A stretch of DNA of 64,000 bases, from NCBI GenBank assembly GCA_964019335.1, contig OZ025654.1:124001-188000 (forward strand). The letters run 5' to 3'. This document shows, in pieces, positions 1 through 9,456 of the stretch. Source of the DNA: Diplonema japonicum. Lineage: Eukaryota > Euglenozoa > Diplonemea > Diplonemida > Diplonemidae. A program made the translations under genes and the position numbers. Below the pieces are notes generated by a model. It made no database searches. It was not told the origin of the DNA and saw nothing but the letters and a program-made list of their open reading frames with translations. Each line of letters begins with the position of its first letter. The stretch's first letter is position 1.

Positions 1-1734
1 GCGTCATTGGGGTTTTCTTGATTAAGTCCCTGTAGCGCTGTGCGAATCGTTCGTACTGCGGCTCGTCTTCTGGTGTCCGCGCAGAAAAGATGCCCGACCA
101 AGCATCCCGCATCACCTCGTCCATCTTCCGTAGGTTTGCGGTCACCCCGCCGTCTGCTGTCTCAACCACATCTGTCTTCTGGTTTGGGCGGTCTCTGACC
201 CAGGCCGTGATGTGTCTGCGCTCCTTCCCAAAGTCTGAGCGTATTGAACGTTCGTATGCTTTCGCCTGCATGTTCTTGCGTTGTAGGAGCAGCTCCGATA
301 ACATTCCCTGGGCGTGATCTTCAGCTATTTCCAGCTCTCCCCTGATGCTATCAATACTCCCTGCCGCGTCGGTCTTGCAGGACTCGACCTTCAGCTCTTC
401 CCCCAACGTTGTAATGTTCCTGAGTGTGTTCCGTACCTCTACTGGGAGCGGCCCGCAGTGCCCGCCCTCATAGAGCTTTAACATTTGCTGTTTTGCGCTT
501 CGGATTTTGAGCTTCAGCTTCTCAAGTCGTTGTTGTCGATTTGTTGCCGCCCCAACTGTCGACTCCGTAGACCTCGCACTCAGCTCCGACTTCGTAGGCT
601 CCCGAACCTTGCCTCTCCCGGTGTATACGCTGCGCACCGGACCCACGTATCCATGTAGTAGGTACTGCTCCGCGAGGTCTGCTATCTCCGAGAACGCTTC
701 GGTGGGCTTCTGCGCCGTAATGAACTCACGGTATTTCGACTTCTGCATCAGTGTCTCCGCTACTCCGGTGGGTGCCCTCTTGGTCTTCGGTATCTCCTGC
801 GGGACGGTGTATCTTAGGACTTCTTGTCGGAAGGCTGGGATGTTGAGTGTTACCGACAGGCATCGGTGGTCCGACCCGGAGATAGCCTCGTTTACTCCAC
901 AGTGTTCGAGCCCCTGGGCCGCGATGTTGTTCAACAGTACCCTATCCACCCGCGTACTGCAGTTGGTTCTGACAAGCGTGCTCTCTACCTGCGCTCCATC
1001 CCTCCGAGCACAGAACGCAGCGGCGTCTACCCAATCCGTCTGTAGAGCCCTCCTTAGCGTGGCGGAACGGGTTTCGTCCGTGTTGAAGTCACCCATCACG
1101 GCCACCGGCACGTCTCCCAGCTCGAACTTGAGTCGGTGTAGTAGGTAATGGAGAAGCTCCTCACGGTACTTCGCCTTCGTCGGGTCTTGTCCTGAGTGGC
1201 AGTATACATTCACCAAATGAAGCCATCGCTTGTTCCCATCAAGTGAGATTTTCACGTGTGACCATCTGTCCTTGTGCGGCCCAGCCGTTTCACAGACCAC
1301 CGCTGTCCGTGGTTTTTTCACAAAGGTCCCTAGTCCGCCCCGCTTCGCTATCGTCAGAGACGTGACACCCTTGGTCTCCCTCCCCGGCTGAGGTTTGCTC
1401 CAGAATCTGGTGTATTGTTTGCCCAAACATCATCTCTCAGCACGTGTTCAATCTCCATCTGAGTCTGTGCTGTGAGGGCAGTTTCTTGGATGCAGAATGC
1501 GTCCGGGAGGACAGTAGAGTACTCACCCAGCCGGTTGTTTAGTGCTGAGCCGTTGTGTGTGAAAATGGTGAAACTCTCTGGTCCTGGCTCTGGTCCGGGG
1601 TGGGGTTCGACACCTTGTTCGATGAGGCGTTCAAATTTCTTGTCAGATAGGCGTATCGGATTGTATTTGGATGGACGGGAAAGGGGGGGAGGGAATGGGT
1701 TTGAAGGGTGGGTTTGGGGGGAGTTCCCCTGTAG
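1..1734 (-). pseudogene. LINE copy A endonuclease and start of RT, frameshifted
   Basis: The frame directly following the ORF1 stop contains a 2A-like GVEPHPGP motif at 1614-1591 and then the endonuclease start (NGSALNNRLG... CIQETAL, the catalytic Glu). Around 1442-1420 the reading frame shifts by one base. After that it is open to the window edge and encodes the rest of an APE/DNase I-like endonuclease: VYCHSG, VAVMGDFNTDE (catalytic Asp/Asn) and SGSDHRCLSV (terminal Asp-His). A Lys-rich linker follows, then the N-terminal flank of the RT. In this copy endonuclease and RT are a single frame, unlike copy B. The frameshift makes the copy non-functional unless it is a sequencing error. Confidence 0.8.
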
Positions 1735-3141
1735 TCACTGCTCGCTTTGCTCGCATCCGCGGCACTTTACCCTATTGCAGTCTAATATTATGCAGGACTG
1801 TGCTGGGTTGTTTTTCGTGATATTCCCGTTGCAGTAGTGGCACACCCCCTTCCAGTATTGGTATGTCCCGTTGTAGACGTGGCATATGCCTTTGCCCAGG
1901 CAGTCGTTGATGTCGGTGCCCTCATCTAGGTCGATGTCGGTGTCATCGTCAGTCGGGGGGGGACCCAAGTCATCCTCCGTCTCCATGTCGTCGTTTTCTC
2001 CTTCCTCGGTTAGCGAACGGGGCTGGTCCTTGTCCAGTCTCGAGATCGTCGCCTCCGTGAGGGCTTTTATCTGCTCGGTGAGAGCTGCCATCTGGGTGCG
2101 CATCTGCTGGACCTCCCCTCGCAGCTGCGCGTTCTCTCTCCGCAGTTCGATCACTTCCGCAGATGGCTCGTCGTCTCTGCTCGGTTCCCCCGCCAGCTTG
2201 CGGATCGCATTTTCGATTGCTGTGAGGCGGTCTTCCACTCCCGGGGTACCTGATTTTCCCGTCGCTGTGGGCGCCTTCCCGGACTTCAGAGGGGCAGTCT
2301 TTTTCGGGGGAGCGGTCTTCTTCCCTGTAGCAGGTGGTTTGTGGCCGGGCTGGGTGGACCCCGTCACTGCGCCTAGGTAGGATTTGCCTGTGGCTGTGGT
2401 CCCTGTCTTCGGTCTTCCCCAGGACTGTGCAGTCGGTGTCTTTTTAGTGGGCGGGCCCCCCATGTCGGGTGCTATCCTGCAGTGGAGGATCAGCCCTGTC
2501 GGGGATGTGATTCTCAGCGTCGTGGTAGGGGGTTTGCCTCCCCGAATGTACCAGCACCTCCCGTCGTTGCTCCAGCCGCCGTGTAGAGGAACGGCATCCC
2601 ATTTCATGGTCCGGAGTATCAGTTCCACGTGCTCCACACCGCACTGTCCGTACAGGCCCGTCAGACGCCACCTCGGCTCCCCATGTTGTCCGCGCTGTCG
2701 TTCATCCTCGCCCAACACCTTGTCAAGGAGCGCGGTCTTCTCCCCCTCCGACGTCCTCACACCGAGGCGGCAGTCCGACTCACGAATCGCTAACCCCTGC
2801 TTTTCCGCTTCTGCCACTTCGAGCGCTTCCTTTAAAGTGGTTTCCTTCGGGAGCCAAGCGACGGGGGATCTCGGCACATCCTTCGGTCTAACGAAGATCC
2901 CTCCCCTTCCGGACGTGTTCACGAATCTGTCGAGGCTGCTTTTCGGGACCGTCACCAGTACGTCTACCCTCGGGGTCGGACCCTCCACGATCTTGTCGAT
3001 CCTGTGGATTGTCTTGCAGTTCAAGTCCCGGAGGAGCTTTCGGGGTTGGGAGGTTATATTCTCCCACGTCTGGGCCGAGGCGTGCGCTTTCGAGAAGATA
3101 ATCGCGACCCGCGCGAATCTTGCCCCCAGGTTGATGTCCAA
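1735..3141 (-). CDS. LINE copy A ORF1 protein (nucleic-acid binding, Cys-rich C-terminus)
   Basis: About 468 codons. The frame opens at a TTG; the first in-frame ATG is only around residue 180, so the start is uncertain. Residues about 60-230 align by eye with ORF1 of copy B (for example a GGIFV/GGLFV block and a later GWSNDGR / NNGWKDA block). A Lys/Pro/Thr-rich linker follows (240-310), then a Leu/Glu-rich probable coiled coil (about 330-375), an acidic stretch, and six cysteines spaced C-x2-C-x12-C-x4-C-x3-C-x2-C near the C-terminus. The same finger occurs in copy B. LINE ORF1 proteins bind element RNA; that role is inferred here. The stop is TGA in the context TGA-CTA, and the frame continues open into the endonuclease. 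Confidence 0.75.
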   Translation of the reverse strand: MDINLGARFARVAIIFSKAHASAQTWENITSQPRKLLRDLNCKTIHRIDKIVEGPTPRVDVLVTVPKSSLDRFVNTSGRGGIFVRPKDVPRSPVAWLPKETTLKEALEVAEAEKQGLAIRESDCRLGVRTSEGEKTALLDKVLGEDERQRGQHGEPRWRLTGLYGQCGVEHVELILRTMKWDAVPLHGGWSNDGRCWYIRGGKPPTTTLRITSPTGLILHCRIAPDMGGPPTKKTPTAQSWGRPKTGTTATGKSYLGAVTGSTQPGHKPPATGKKTAPPKKTAPLKSGKAPTATGKSGTPGVEDRLTAIENAIRKLAGEPSRDDEPSAEVIELRRENAQLRGEVQQMRTQMAALTEQIKALTEATISRLDKDQPRSLTEEGENDDMETEDDLGPPPTDDDTDIDLDEGTDINDCLGKGICHVYNGTYQYWKGVCHYCNGNITKNNPAQSCIILDCNRVKCRGCEQSEQ

Positions 3142-3148
3142 AATCTGC

Positions 3149-3546
3149 TATTTTTAGTCTCGGCAATAGAATGTTTGAACAGAAAGAAAAAAAAAGAGAG
3201 GATAAAGGAGGTAGAGTGCTTACTAGACACTTAAGTTTCGAAATGCTCAAAAGTCAGAAGAAGAGGCGGTTTTCAGCACTTGTTTGTGCACACGTAATCA
3301 AAAACCGAACCCTTTGTCGTAAGTAGAAAACTAAATTTTCCTTTTTTCTCACAGAGCTACACAAAAAAGGAACGACAAAAGTTCCAGCGATCACTATATT
3401 TTTATTGCTCAAAAAAAAGTCTCATTCGTAACAAAACTAGTTTGGCGCTCCATTTGTTTGTGCGCACGAGCGGAATTTTACCTAATAAAATAGCTCATTA
3501 CGCTGCCATCAACTAGTTTTTAGTCTCGACAATAATATTGTTAAAA
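3149..3546. repeat. Direct repeat pair flanking about 335 bp
   Basis: The segments 3149-3180 and 3515-3546 share TTTTTAGTCTCG, then A or G, then CAATA, with further partial identity ending in AACA. The first copy directly abuts the 5' end of LINE copy A. The second lies just beyond the small LINE 3'-end fragment at 3598. Nothing coding is seen between them. They may be an old duplication or the edges of an unrecognised element. Confidence 0.4.
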
Positions 3547-3597
3547 CACAAAAAAAACCGCATCACAAGAAAATCGCATTCGAATATAAAAAAATTA

Positions 3598-3648
3598 TGT
3601 GAGTTAAAGGAAGTCTTTGTGAGACGCCCGCTTGTTTCATCTTCTAAA
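3598..3648 (-). mobile_element. LINE 3'-end fragment, about 50 bp
   Basis: On the plus strand this reads gagttaaaggaagtctttg and continues through gagacgcc. This is the same terminal segment that ends LINE copies B (11993), C (41275) and D (55535). It is an extreme 5' truncation that retains only the 3' untranslated end. Confidence 0.75.
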
Positions 3649-3906
3649 TTAAAAAAACTCAAATGCAGGCAGCCCCCGCCCGGTTCAAAAGGGGTTTTTT
3701 TCGGGTAGACTTGCGGCATGTTTGGCCGATTTTTGGACCTTTTTTTTTAAAGAAAAAAATAAAAACTGGAGGGTCGCTTTTTATTTAAAAAAAAAGGACA
3801 AATTAAACATAAAGAAGATATATATACCTCCACGTGTAGAGGGGAGAGAGAGGAGGAGAAAGGTAAAAAAAGAAATAACTGTAGAGTACCTATGGAGTGA
3901 CAGTCG

Positions 3907-6258
3907 TCAGCCTGCTCTAACATCGTCTTCATACACAAACACCACAACCTTGGTCTGCGCACCTTTGCTTCCTGCAACAAACAACCTGCTCAGCACAGGG
4001 TCTGACGAGGCGTGCCTCGCGATAAGCCCATACTCCCCCGACTCGAAGGCCTCCCGGTAAGCATCAGACCAACACCAACACGTGCTCGCCCCGTCTTCCT
4101 CACCTTCGCCACCATGTGTGTGCTTCACCATGATGCTTGTCAGGTCTGTCAGATGCAGCATGGGGACTGAGACCTCATGGACCACAAGCTGCTGGGGTTT
4201 GTCAGCTGATCGTATTTCCCAATTCGCAAGTGGGCGGAAGATGCCCTTCAGGTCCGACCGGATCCCTGTGAAGAAGTGCGGCATTGACGATGAAAACAGG
4301 GCGCAGGTCTTGTACTCAGCAGCGGCCGCCGCCAACATACAACTCAGCTTCACACTGTCCCCCATTGCGGTCACGAAGCGCTGCCCGTGGGTGCCGATCA
4401 TAGCGCACACGACAGGGCCGCTGCTGAGGCCCACGCACACATCGCTGTTGGCGTACCAGCTTCCGAGTAGAAACGACGTGAACCGGAGAGAGCTCTCGAA
4501 GTGTGTAGCGGTCTTCTTCACAGTGTTCCACCCCACGGTGACGGAGGAGCCCACCACCGCCACCACCGTCCCGCCACATCTCTCGAGTGCGTTCAGCGTC
4601 CGACACACACTGCCGTCGACAGTGGTGTAGTCGGGGCCGTTGGTGTTGCCCCTCACCTTGACCTCCACACAGCCTACTGTGGCGTTTGCAATGTGTTCAA
4701 GACGTGTGATTGGGTCCGATTGCGTGTTAGCACGTGTGGAGACGGCATGGAACACATCCGGCACGGGGTGGCTTTGTTCAAAGTGCTGTTCCACGCGGGG
4801 TTGCCTGCCGGAGAGCTCTACAGGAAGGAGGACGTAGAGGCTTCTGGTGCCGGAGACATTTCTGAGAGTGACCGCGCCGACAGGGATCTCGATAAAGGAG
4901 GACTTGTCGGCTAGCTCCGAGAGAACTTCGAGAGTGACAGCAACCCCGCCGCCAACTGAGGCCGCCTCCACCCTGGCGGCCACGTTCACTGTGTTCCCGA
5001 AGTAGTCGAAGCGTCCTGTGATGGCATTGTGTTCGACCTCTGCCTGCCCATAGTGGATCCCGACACGAACACGGAGCCCGCCCCACAGACCATGTGGGTC
5101 TCGTTCACACATTGACAGTTCCAGCAGTTCGCTTGGCCACGGACACGCAACAAGGCCTTTCTGAACAGCAAGCCCGAAATCCACAGCGCTCGACGGTGAG
5201 GCAAAGGCTACCATGAAGGCGTCGCCGATGGTCTTGACCTCGTACCCTTGGCACGTGTCGATGAACCTGCGGATGGTTTTGTTGTGGAGCTTCAGCGCTT
5301 TCCGCATCCCATCAGGGCAGGCCTCCCATATCGCGGTGGACTTCTGGATGTCTGTGAACACAATGGCGACCTTCTCGCCAGCGTCGCGGACTCCAGGAGG
5401 AATCGGGGTCGCAAGAGGGCTGTAATCACCACCACCGCTGTTCCCTTCGAACAGGGCGTTTGGGAGGAACGGTCTGTAGTGCTTCAGGTTCTGGAGGATG
5501 CTGCTGAACGCAGCGTGAAGCTGCGGAGGAAGGGCGCCATGAGTGAGGTCGTCTTCGGCAGAATCAAGGTCGAAGTTTGCAAGGCTGTGCGCTATCTTTT
5601 CCGCCGTCACCACCGACGCCTCCACCTTAGCCTTCTCCTGTATCATTTGGTTTGCGAACCCCCGCGTGAAGTAGAAGTCCAGAAGAGTGGTGATCATGAA
5701 CCCCGAGTACGTCACCAACGAGAGGCTAACACTCGGGCAGGGAAGCTTCTCACATTCATGGAACTCCCGACGCTGCTCTTGAGAAGTGAAGATGGGGAGA
5801 TCGTAGATACCAAACCGGAAGGCGCTCTCCAAGCTCGTGATGGTAAGGTTCGTGACAACTAAGAGAATAAGACCCTTGCTGAAGTAAGCCTCGATGCGTG
5901 TGACAAGCAGGATGTCAACTAAGATTATGTACACAGGCCATATCCGATTTCTGCCATTGGCAGCACCCGAGAGGTCAAAGAAAGTCAGAACATTTACACA
6001 GAAACAGATGTACAGCTTAATGGTGAAAGAGGTCAGTTTCTTTGTGCACATGAGGTGGGCCAGTGCCACCATGGACACGAAGAATGTGAAGTAGCTTACG
6101 AATGCGGTGTGCCTCAAAGGCACGACGACGGCGGATAAGAGGCAGGCGATCGAAATAAAGGAGTACAGTGCGACTATGATGTTCTTTCGCCTACTTTGCA
6201 GCTCGTTGTCGGACGGGAGAACAGGGTAGTTGACATACTGCTTCAAAAGGTCCAACAT
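3907..6258 (-). CDS. Multi-pass membrane class III nucleotidyl cyclase with second degenerate cyclase domain
   Basis: 783 aa with a clear ATG. The N-terminus (residues about 25-210) has about six hydrophobic segments, the last ending in a helical linker. Residues about 293-460 form a class III cyclase catalytic domain. FTDI (about 299) and TIGDAFM (about 345) supply the two metal-binding Asp, YEVKTIGD supplies the adenine-selecting Lys, and FGNTVNVAARVEA supplies the transition-state Asn and Arg. An adenylyl cyclase making cAMP at the membrane is therefore likely. Residues about 540-720 resemble a second cyclase fold (VVAVVGSSVTVGWN; VGLSSGPV; RFVTAMGDSVKLS) that lacks the metal Asp pair, so it is a probable pseudo-cyclase or dimer partner. 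The receptor-type cyclase at 60980 has the same tail. The six-TM N-terminus differs from the single-TM receptor cyclases of trypanosomatids. Confidence 0.9.
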   Translation of the reverse strand: MLDLLKQYVNYPVLPSDNELQSRRKNIIVALYSFISIACLLSAVVVPLRHTAFVSYFTFFVSMVALAHLMCTKKLTSFTIKLYICFCVNVLTFFDLSGAANGRNRIWPVYIILVDILLVTRIEAYFSKGLILLVVTNLTITSLESAFRFGIYDLPIFTSQEQRREFHECEKLPCPSVSLSLVTYSGFMITTLLDFYFTRGFANQMIQEKAKVEASVVTAEKIAHSLANFDLDSAEDDLTHGALPPQLHAAFSSILQNLKHYRPFLPNALFEGNSGGGDYSPLATPIPPGVRDAGEKVAIVFTDIQKSTAIWEACPDGMRKALKLHNKTIRRFIDTCQGYEVKTIGDAFMVAFASPSSAVDFGLAVQKGLVACPWPSELLELSMCERDPHGLWGGLRVRVGIHYGQAEVEHNAITGRFDYFGNTVNVAARVEAASVGGGVAVTLEVLSELADKSSFIEIPVGAVTLRNVSGTRSLYVLLPVELSGRQPRVEQHFEQSHPVPDVFHAVSTRANTQSDPITRLEHIANATVGCVEVKVRGNTNGPDYTTVDGSVCRTLNALERCGGTVVAVVGSSVTVGWNTVKKTATHFESSLRFTSFLLGSWYANSDVCVGLSSGPVVCAMIGTHGQRFVTAMGDSVKLSCMLAAAAAEYKTCALFSSSMPHFFTGIRSDLKGIFRPLANWEIRSADKPQQLVVHEVSVPMLHLTDLTSIMVKHTHGGEGEEDGASTCWCWSDAYREAFESGEYGLIARHASSDPVLSRLFVAGSKGAQTKVVVFVYEDDVRAG

Positions 6259-6640
6259 AATCAGGGGTGTTTTTAACCTTCTCCCCCCCCCCCCCCCCGA
6301 CCCTGTTTTACGTGAGGTTGGATAAGAAATGTAATGAGAAAAAAGGATTCCATCGTAAAACTAAAGCCAGCACGGAGGGAGAGGGGGAACAGTCACAGAA
6401 AGGTGGAATGAACGCAGATACTCGGTATCAGTGCTCAGGGATTTAAGATATGAAGGCGGGGGAGGCTGCACTAATCCACCAATATCCTCTTCAGCAGGGC
6501 ACCCCGAAAAAGAAAGAGAGTCTTTTTCTTTTTTTCTTCTTCTTTCTTTTTCTTTTTGAAATGTTTTGGCAAAAGACCAGGTTTTTCTTTTTTTTCTTTG
6601 GAAAAAAAAAAAAAAGAAAAAACCCGTCTCTTTCTGCTTT
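6259..6640. other. Intergenic between cyclase and kinase genes
   Basis: Contains the C run at about 6284-6298 and alternating T-rich and A-rich blocks at 6513-6625. No gene or structured element seen beyond the acceptor site. Confidence 0.6.
6303..6352 (-). promoter_or_regulatory. Probable trans-splice acceptor for the cyclase gene
   Basis: On the minus strand a pyrimidine-rich tract (6352-6308) ends in AAAACAG at 6303, about 45 bases upstream of the ATG. A run of about 15 G (minus strand) lies in the predicted 5' UTR. Confidence 0.4.
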
Positions 6641-8746
6641 TCAACACCCGCTGCGAAGACGGCTCAGCTTACCCAATACATGTGACGCATCGCACGCAGC
6701 CAATTCGTCGGCTACACTGAACGTGTGCAGAACGTAATGCAGCCCGCTGCCCGAGGTCACTCCACGGTGCATGGGGGCGAAGACAGGCACACGAGAGACG
6801 GGCTCACGGAGCACGCAGGAAAGCCCAGTCGAGAAGTACCCCCAAGACGTACCATAGAAAAAAGTGAGGACGACAGTGGTGTCGTTGATGGTGATGTGTA
6901 TCTGGAGGGGGTGGTCGAGGCCTGTAAAGAGAAGCAGCGAGTGATCGATCGCCCGAAGAAACTCATCGTCAGTCTCAACCACCTTCACAGACAACCCCTT
7001 CTCGTTGCGTACCGTCCGCTTTTTAAGCAAATCGAACAAATCTTGCGACCCTGGCCGTGCTGTGCACACCTTGATGTCAGCTGTGACGCGGCAATCGCAG
7101 TCGAACAACTCTTGCGCGAACAAAGGAAGACACTTTGAAACCATGATCTGCCGATTCCCGCAAGCAGGCATTTCAACATGCGTCAGGGTGTGCTTCCCTC
7201 CGCTTCCTCTCAATATGTCCAAAAACGGCGACCAGATTCTTTTGAAGAACCTCCGGTAAGATGTGTCGGGGCCATAGAAAATGTCAAGCTTATGGCGATC
7301 GCAGCCCCTTGTGTCAGTTTGTATCTCGACCGCTCCATTGTCGGCCCCATGAACGCGTGAGGCGCATTCGGAGGTGATGTGGCTTTGATTGCTGGTTATG
7401 ATGTCGTGGAAGAAGGGCGACCCGAAATGAAGAGTACTGCTGGAAGACGAACCCGACGGTGTTCTTGCAAAGCAAACAGCCTTCTCCTTCCCTACATCTC
7501 CAACAGAGCATTTATCGTCTTCGATGGTCATCACAAGCTCGTCGTATGTCTCTGCATTGCCGCACCCGAACGTCGCAGACGATTGCTTTCTTGTTTTCGG
7601 TCGTACTGTTTCAGTCTCATCTTCCTCGTCCAGACACTCCTCTTGATGATGCGCCATAATGTACAAGCCGTGTTGGATCTCTTCGGGTGTCTCCCTTGTC
7701 AGCGAATTTATCGCATCGCACGACGCGTGGGAGGAGCATGAATCGTAAAAATGCGACTCGTCCCTTGAATAATATTCGGATTCGCCTTTGAAAAACTCGG
7801 TTTGCAGGAGCCTGTCTGCGGTGTCACGGGCGTCGGGGTCGACCTTGAAGCATTTCGACAGAACGGCAGAGCACTTCTCGGACATCTTGGTGCGTCCGAA
7901 GTTTGTTGGAAGCGATTTTTCTTCCGTCAACGACCCGATCTTCAAAACCAAGGCCTGCGGGGAGGTATCGGCGGTTGTGTTACAGGGCACGCTGCCTTCC
8001 AACATTTCGTACAAGCTAACACCAAAGGACCAGATGTCCGACAGCAAGCAAGGGTTCCCTCGTGCTGCCTCGGGCGACATGTACTTAGGGGTACCAATGT
8101 AACTACCTGGCGACAACGGGTTTTCAGACGGCAACAGAATCGAGGCAGTACCGAAATCCACGATCTTGACCACGCCTGAGGAGTTGAGCAGCAGATTCGC
8201 CGGTTTTAAATCGAGGTGGATGACACCATTGGCGTGCAGGTACGACAGGCCGCTCAGGGTCTGTGCTCCGTACCGTTTTACAAGCTTGGCGGGGACTCGA
8301 TCGAGCTGTTGGATCAGCTGCCCGATGGAACCTCCCTCAGCGAGCTCGAGCACCAACGACAGCTTCCCTCTGTTGATGAAGAAGTCGTGTAGCTTCACGA
8401 TGTTCTCGTGGGACAGGAGCTCTAAAAGCTTGATTTCCGTCTCTGCTGCTTGATAATCAACTGCACGTTTTATCTCCTTCACCGCCATGAGCCGTCCTGT
8501 CATCAGGTCGATGGCTGAGAAGACTGTCCCTTGTGCGCCTTCTCCGAGCTTTGCGCCCTTTTTCCACCGGGACCCCTTTCTGCGCTGGAGTGTTGCGGGA
8601 TGCCCGACAATGAAGCTGGTCCGCGACGCCAGATCGGCCAACGAGAAGCTGGAATTTGATGATATCGAAGGGTTTCGAGAGGTGACCGCATTGTACACGG
8701 GGGTGTCTGTTGAGACATCCTTGCTCATTTGTATGGATTCCCCCAT
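6641..8746 (-). CDS. Ser/Thr protein kinase, STE/MAP3K-like, with long unknown C-terminus
   Basis: 701 aa, ATG start. The kinase domain covers residues about 60-330: glycine loop GEGAQGTVF (68-76), VAIK-type lysine in MAVKEIK (K90), catalytic loop HLDLKPANLL (177-186), DFG (197-199), and activation segment ending SPEAARG. The canonical HRD Arg is replaced by Leu while the catalytic Asp is kept, so the kinase is probably active but need not require activation-loop phosphorylation. The loop sequence and SYIGTPKYMSPEA resemble STE11/STE20 kinases. Residues about 330-700 match nothing I recognise; they include Ser-rich stretches and a more globular end (about 530-690). There is no signal peptide or TM, so it is likely cytosolic. 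Confidence 0.88.
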   Translation of the reverse strand: MGESIQMSKDVSTDTPVYNAVTSRNPSISSNSSFSLADLASRTSFIVGHPATLQRRKGSRWKKGAKLGEGAQGTVFSAIDLMTGRLMAVKEIKRAVDYQAAETEIKLLELLSHENIVKLHDFFINRGKLSLVLELAEGGSIGQLIQQLDRVPAKLVKRYGAQTLSGLSYLHANGVIHLDLKPANLLLNSSGVVKIVDFGTASILLPSENPLSPGSYIGTPKYMSPEAARGNPCLLSDIWSFGVSLYEMLEGSVPCNTTADTSPQALVLKIGSLTEEKSLPTNFGRTKMSEKCSAVLSKCFKVDPDARDTADRLLQTEFFKGESEYYSRDESHFYDSCSSHASCDAINSLTRETPEEIQHGLYIMAHHQEECLDEEDETETVRPKTRKQSSATFGCGNAETYDELVMTIEDDKCSVGDVGKEKAVCFARTPSGSSSSSTLHFGSPFFHDIITSNQSHITSECASRVHGADNGAVEIQTDTRGCDRHKLDIFYGPDTSYRRFFKRIWSPFLDILRGSGGKHTLTHVEMPACGNRQIMVSKCLPLFAQELFDCDCRVTADIKVCTARPGSQDLFDLLKKRTVRNEKGLSVKVVETDDEFLRAIDHSLLLFTGLDHPLQIHITINDTTVVLTFFYGTSWGYFSTGLSCVLREPVSRVPVFAPMHRGVTSGSGLHYVLHTFSVADELAACDASHVLGKLSRLRSGC

Positions 8747-8780
8747 CCCTTGAAGGGGGTGGGGGTGGGCTTTTTGACCA

Positions 8781-8810
8781 CTTGGAATTTAAAAGGAAGA
8801 AAAAAAAGTT
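8781..8810 (-). promoter_or_regulatory. Probable trans-splice acceptor for the kinase gene
   Basis: The minus strand reads a T/C tract (8810-8791) and then AAATTCCAAG ending at 8781, 35 bases before the ATG. Confidence 0.35.
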
Positions 8811-9089
8811 AGTCTACCATGCGGTATGTGACACAGCGGCCACCCTTGTGAAACTTCGCCCCGAAGCCTCCCAAGCCCCCTGTGGTCCCGTAGTAAGTAA
8901 AAGTGGAGAGGTAAAGAAAGCTTTTGGAATAGGCCACAGAAGCAATTAAACACCAACTGGAGAGTTGTGGGAGGCTTGCTTCACTGGCACAAGGCCGCAG
9001 AGGCCACCTCTGCTGCTTCACTACTGCAAGGGTCACCTAACAGTCTTTCACGTTTCGTGCCATTCACCTTCTGCGGGTTGCCTCCGCCT

Positions 9090-9119
9090 CTAGCGGCGGC
9101 ATTTTGCCGCTAGCTTTTT
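9090..9119. other. Perfect stem-loop followed by T run
   Basis: CTAGCGGC (9090-9097) pairs with GCCGCTAG (9106-9113) around an 8-base loop. It is followed by five T on the plus strand. It could terminate or protect a small RNA; no RNA gene was identified. Confidence 0.45.
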
Positions 9120-9360
9120 GTGCACCTACTCCCCCACATGTGGGCTCCCAGTCCCGCAGGTGTCGCGTACATTGTGCACTTGGGCATGTATGGAATTTCT
9201 TTTTTTTTCGTTTTTTTTGTGCAACCCTAGTAGATGATACGGATAAAGAAAGAGACCAACAGGGTGTAAGAAGAAAATAAATAGGGCGTTAGAAAAAAGA
9301 AATCACGGTTACGGGCGGTGGAAGAGCTGGCAACAACCCACCTATAAAAGAGGAACCAGC

Positions 9361-9456
9361 CTGTTGTTTGCACGTACGCCGGTTAGAAACTTGGAGAAAG
9401 GTTCATTGCCCGGAACATGTTGTTGCCACAAGTTAAAAACTCGTTCTTTTAAAAGA
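9361..9456 (+). repeat. Solo repeat related to the tyrosine-recombinase element 5' end (degenerate)
   Basis: Shares TTTGCACGT, GCCGG, TTGGAGAA and ACTCGTTCTT in the same order as 23914-24030, with an internal deletion. A-rich sequence follows on the plus strand, as in other copies. Confidence 0.55.

Larger units (their letters stand above)
1..3145 (-). mobile_element. APE-type LINE retrotransposon, copy A (3' part beyond window edge)
   Basis: Non-LTR retrotransposon on the minus strand. In order it carries ORF1 with a cysteine-rich C-terminus (3141-1735), an apurinic-type endonuclease (about 1695-560) and a linker leading into the reverse transcriptase, which is cut off by the left window edge. 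The last codons match the N-terminal part of the RT ORF in copy B (11993-17731). The two copies are only distantly similar in protein, so they are different subfamilies. The 5' end lies just after an AG near 3143 that follows a pyrimidine stretch on the minus strand. No in-frame ATG is found near it, so the copy is 5'-truncated or starts at a non-AUG codon. The endonuclease carries one frameshift, so the copy is probably dead. Confidence 0.88.
3146..3906. other. Intergenic, A/T-rich
   Basis: Besides the direct repeat pair and the 50-bp LINE end there is only A/T-rich sequence with A and T runs. No supported gene. The region is the 3' flank of the cyclase gene at 3907. Confidence 0.6.
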
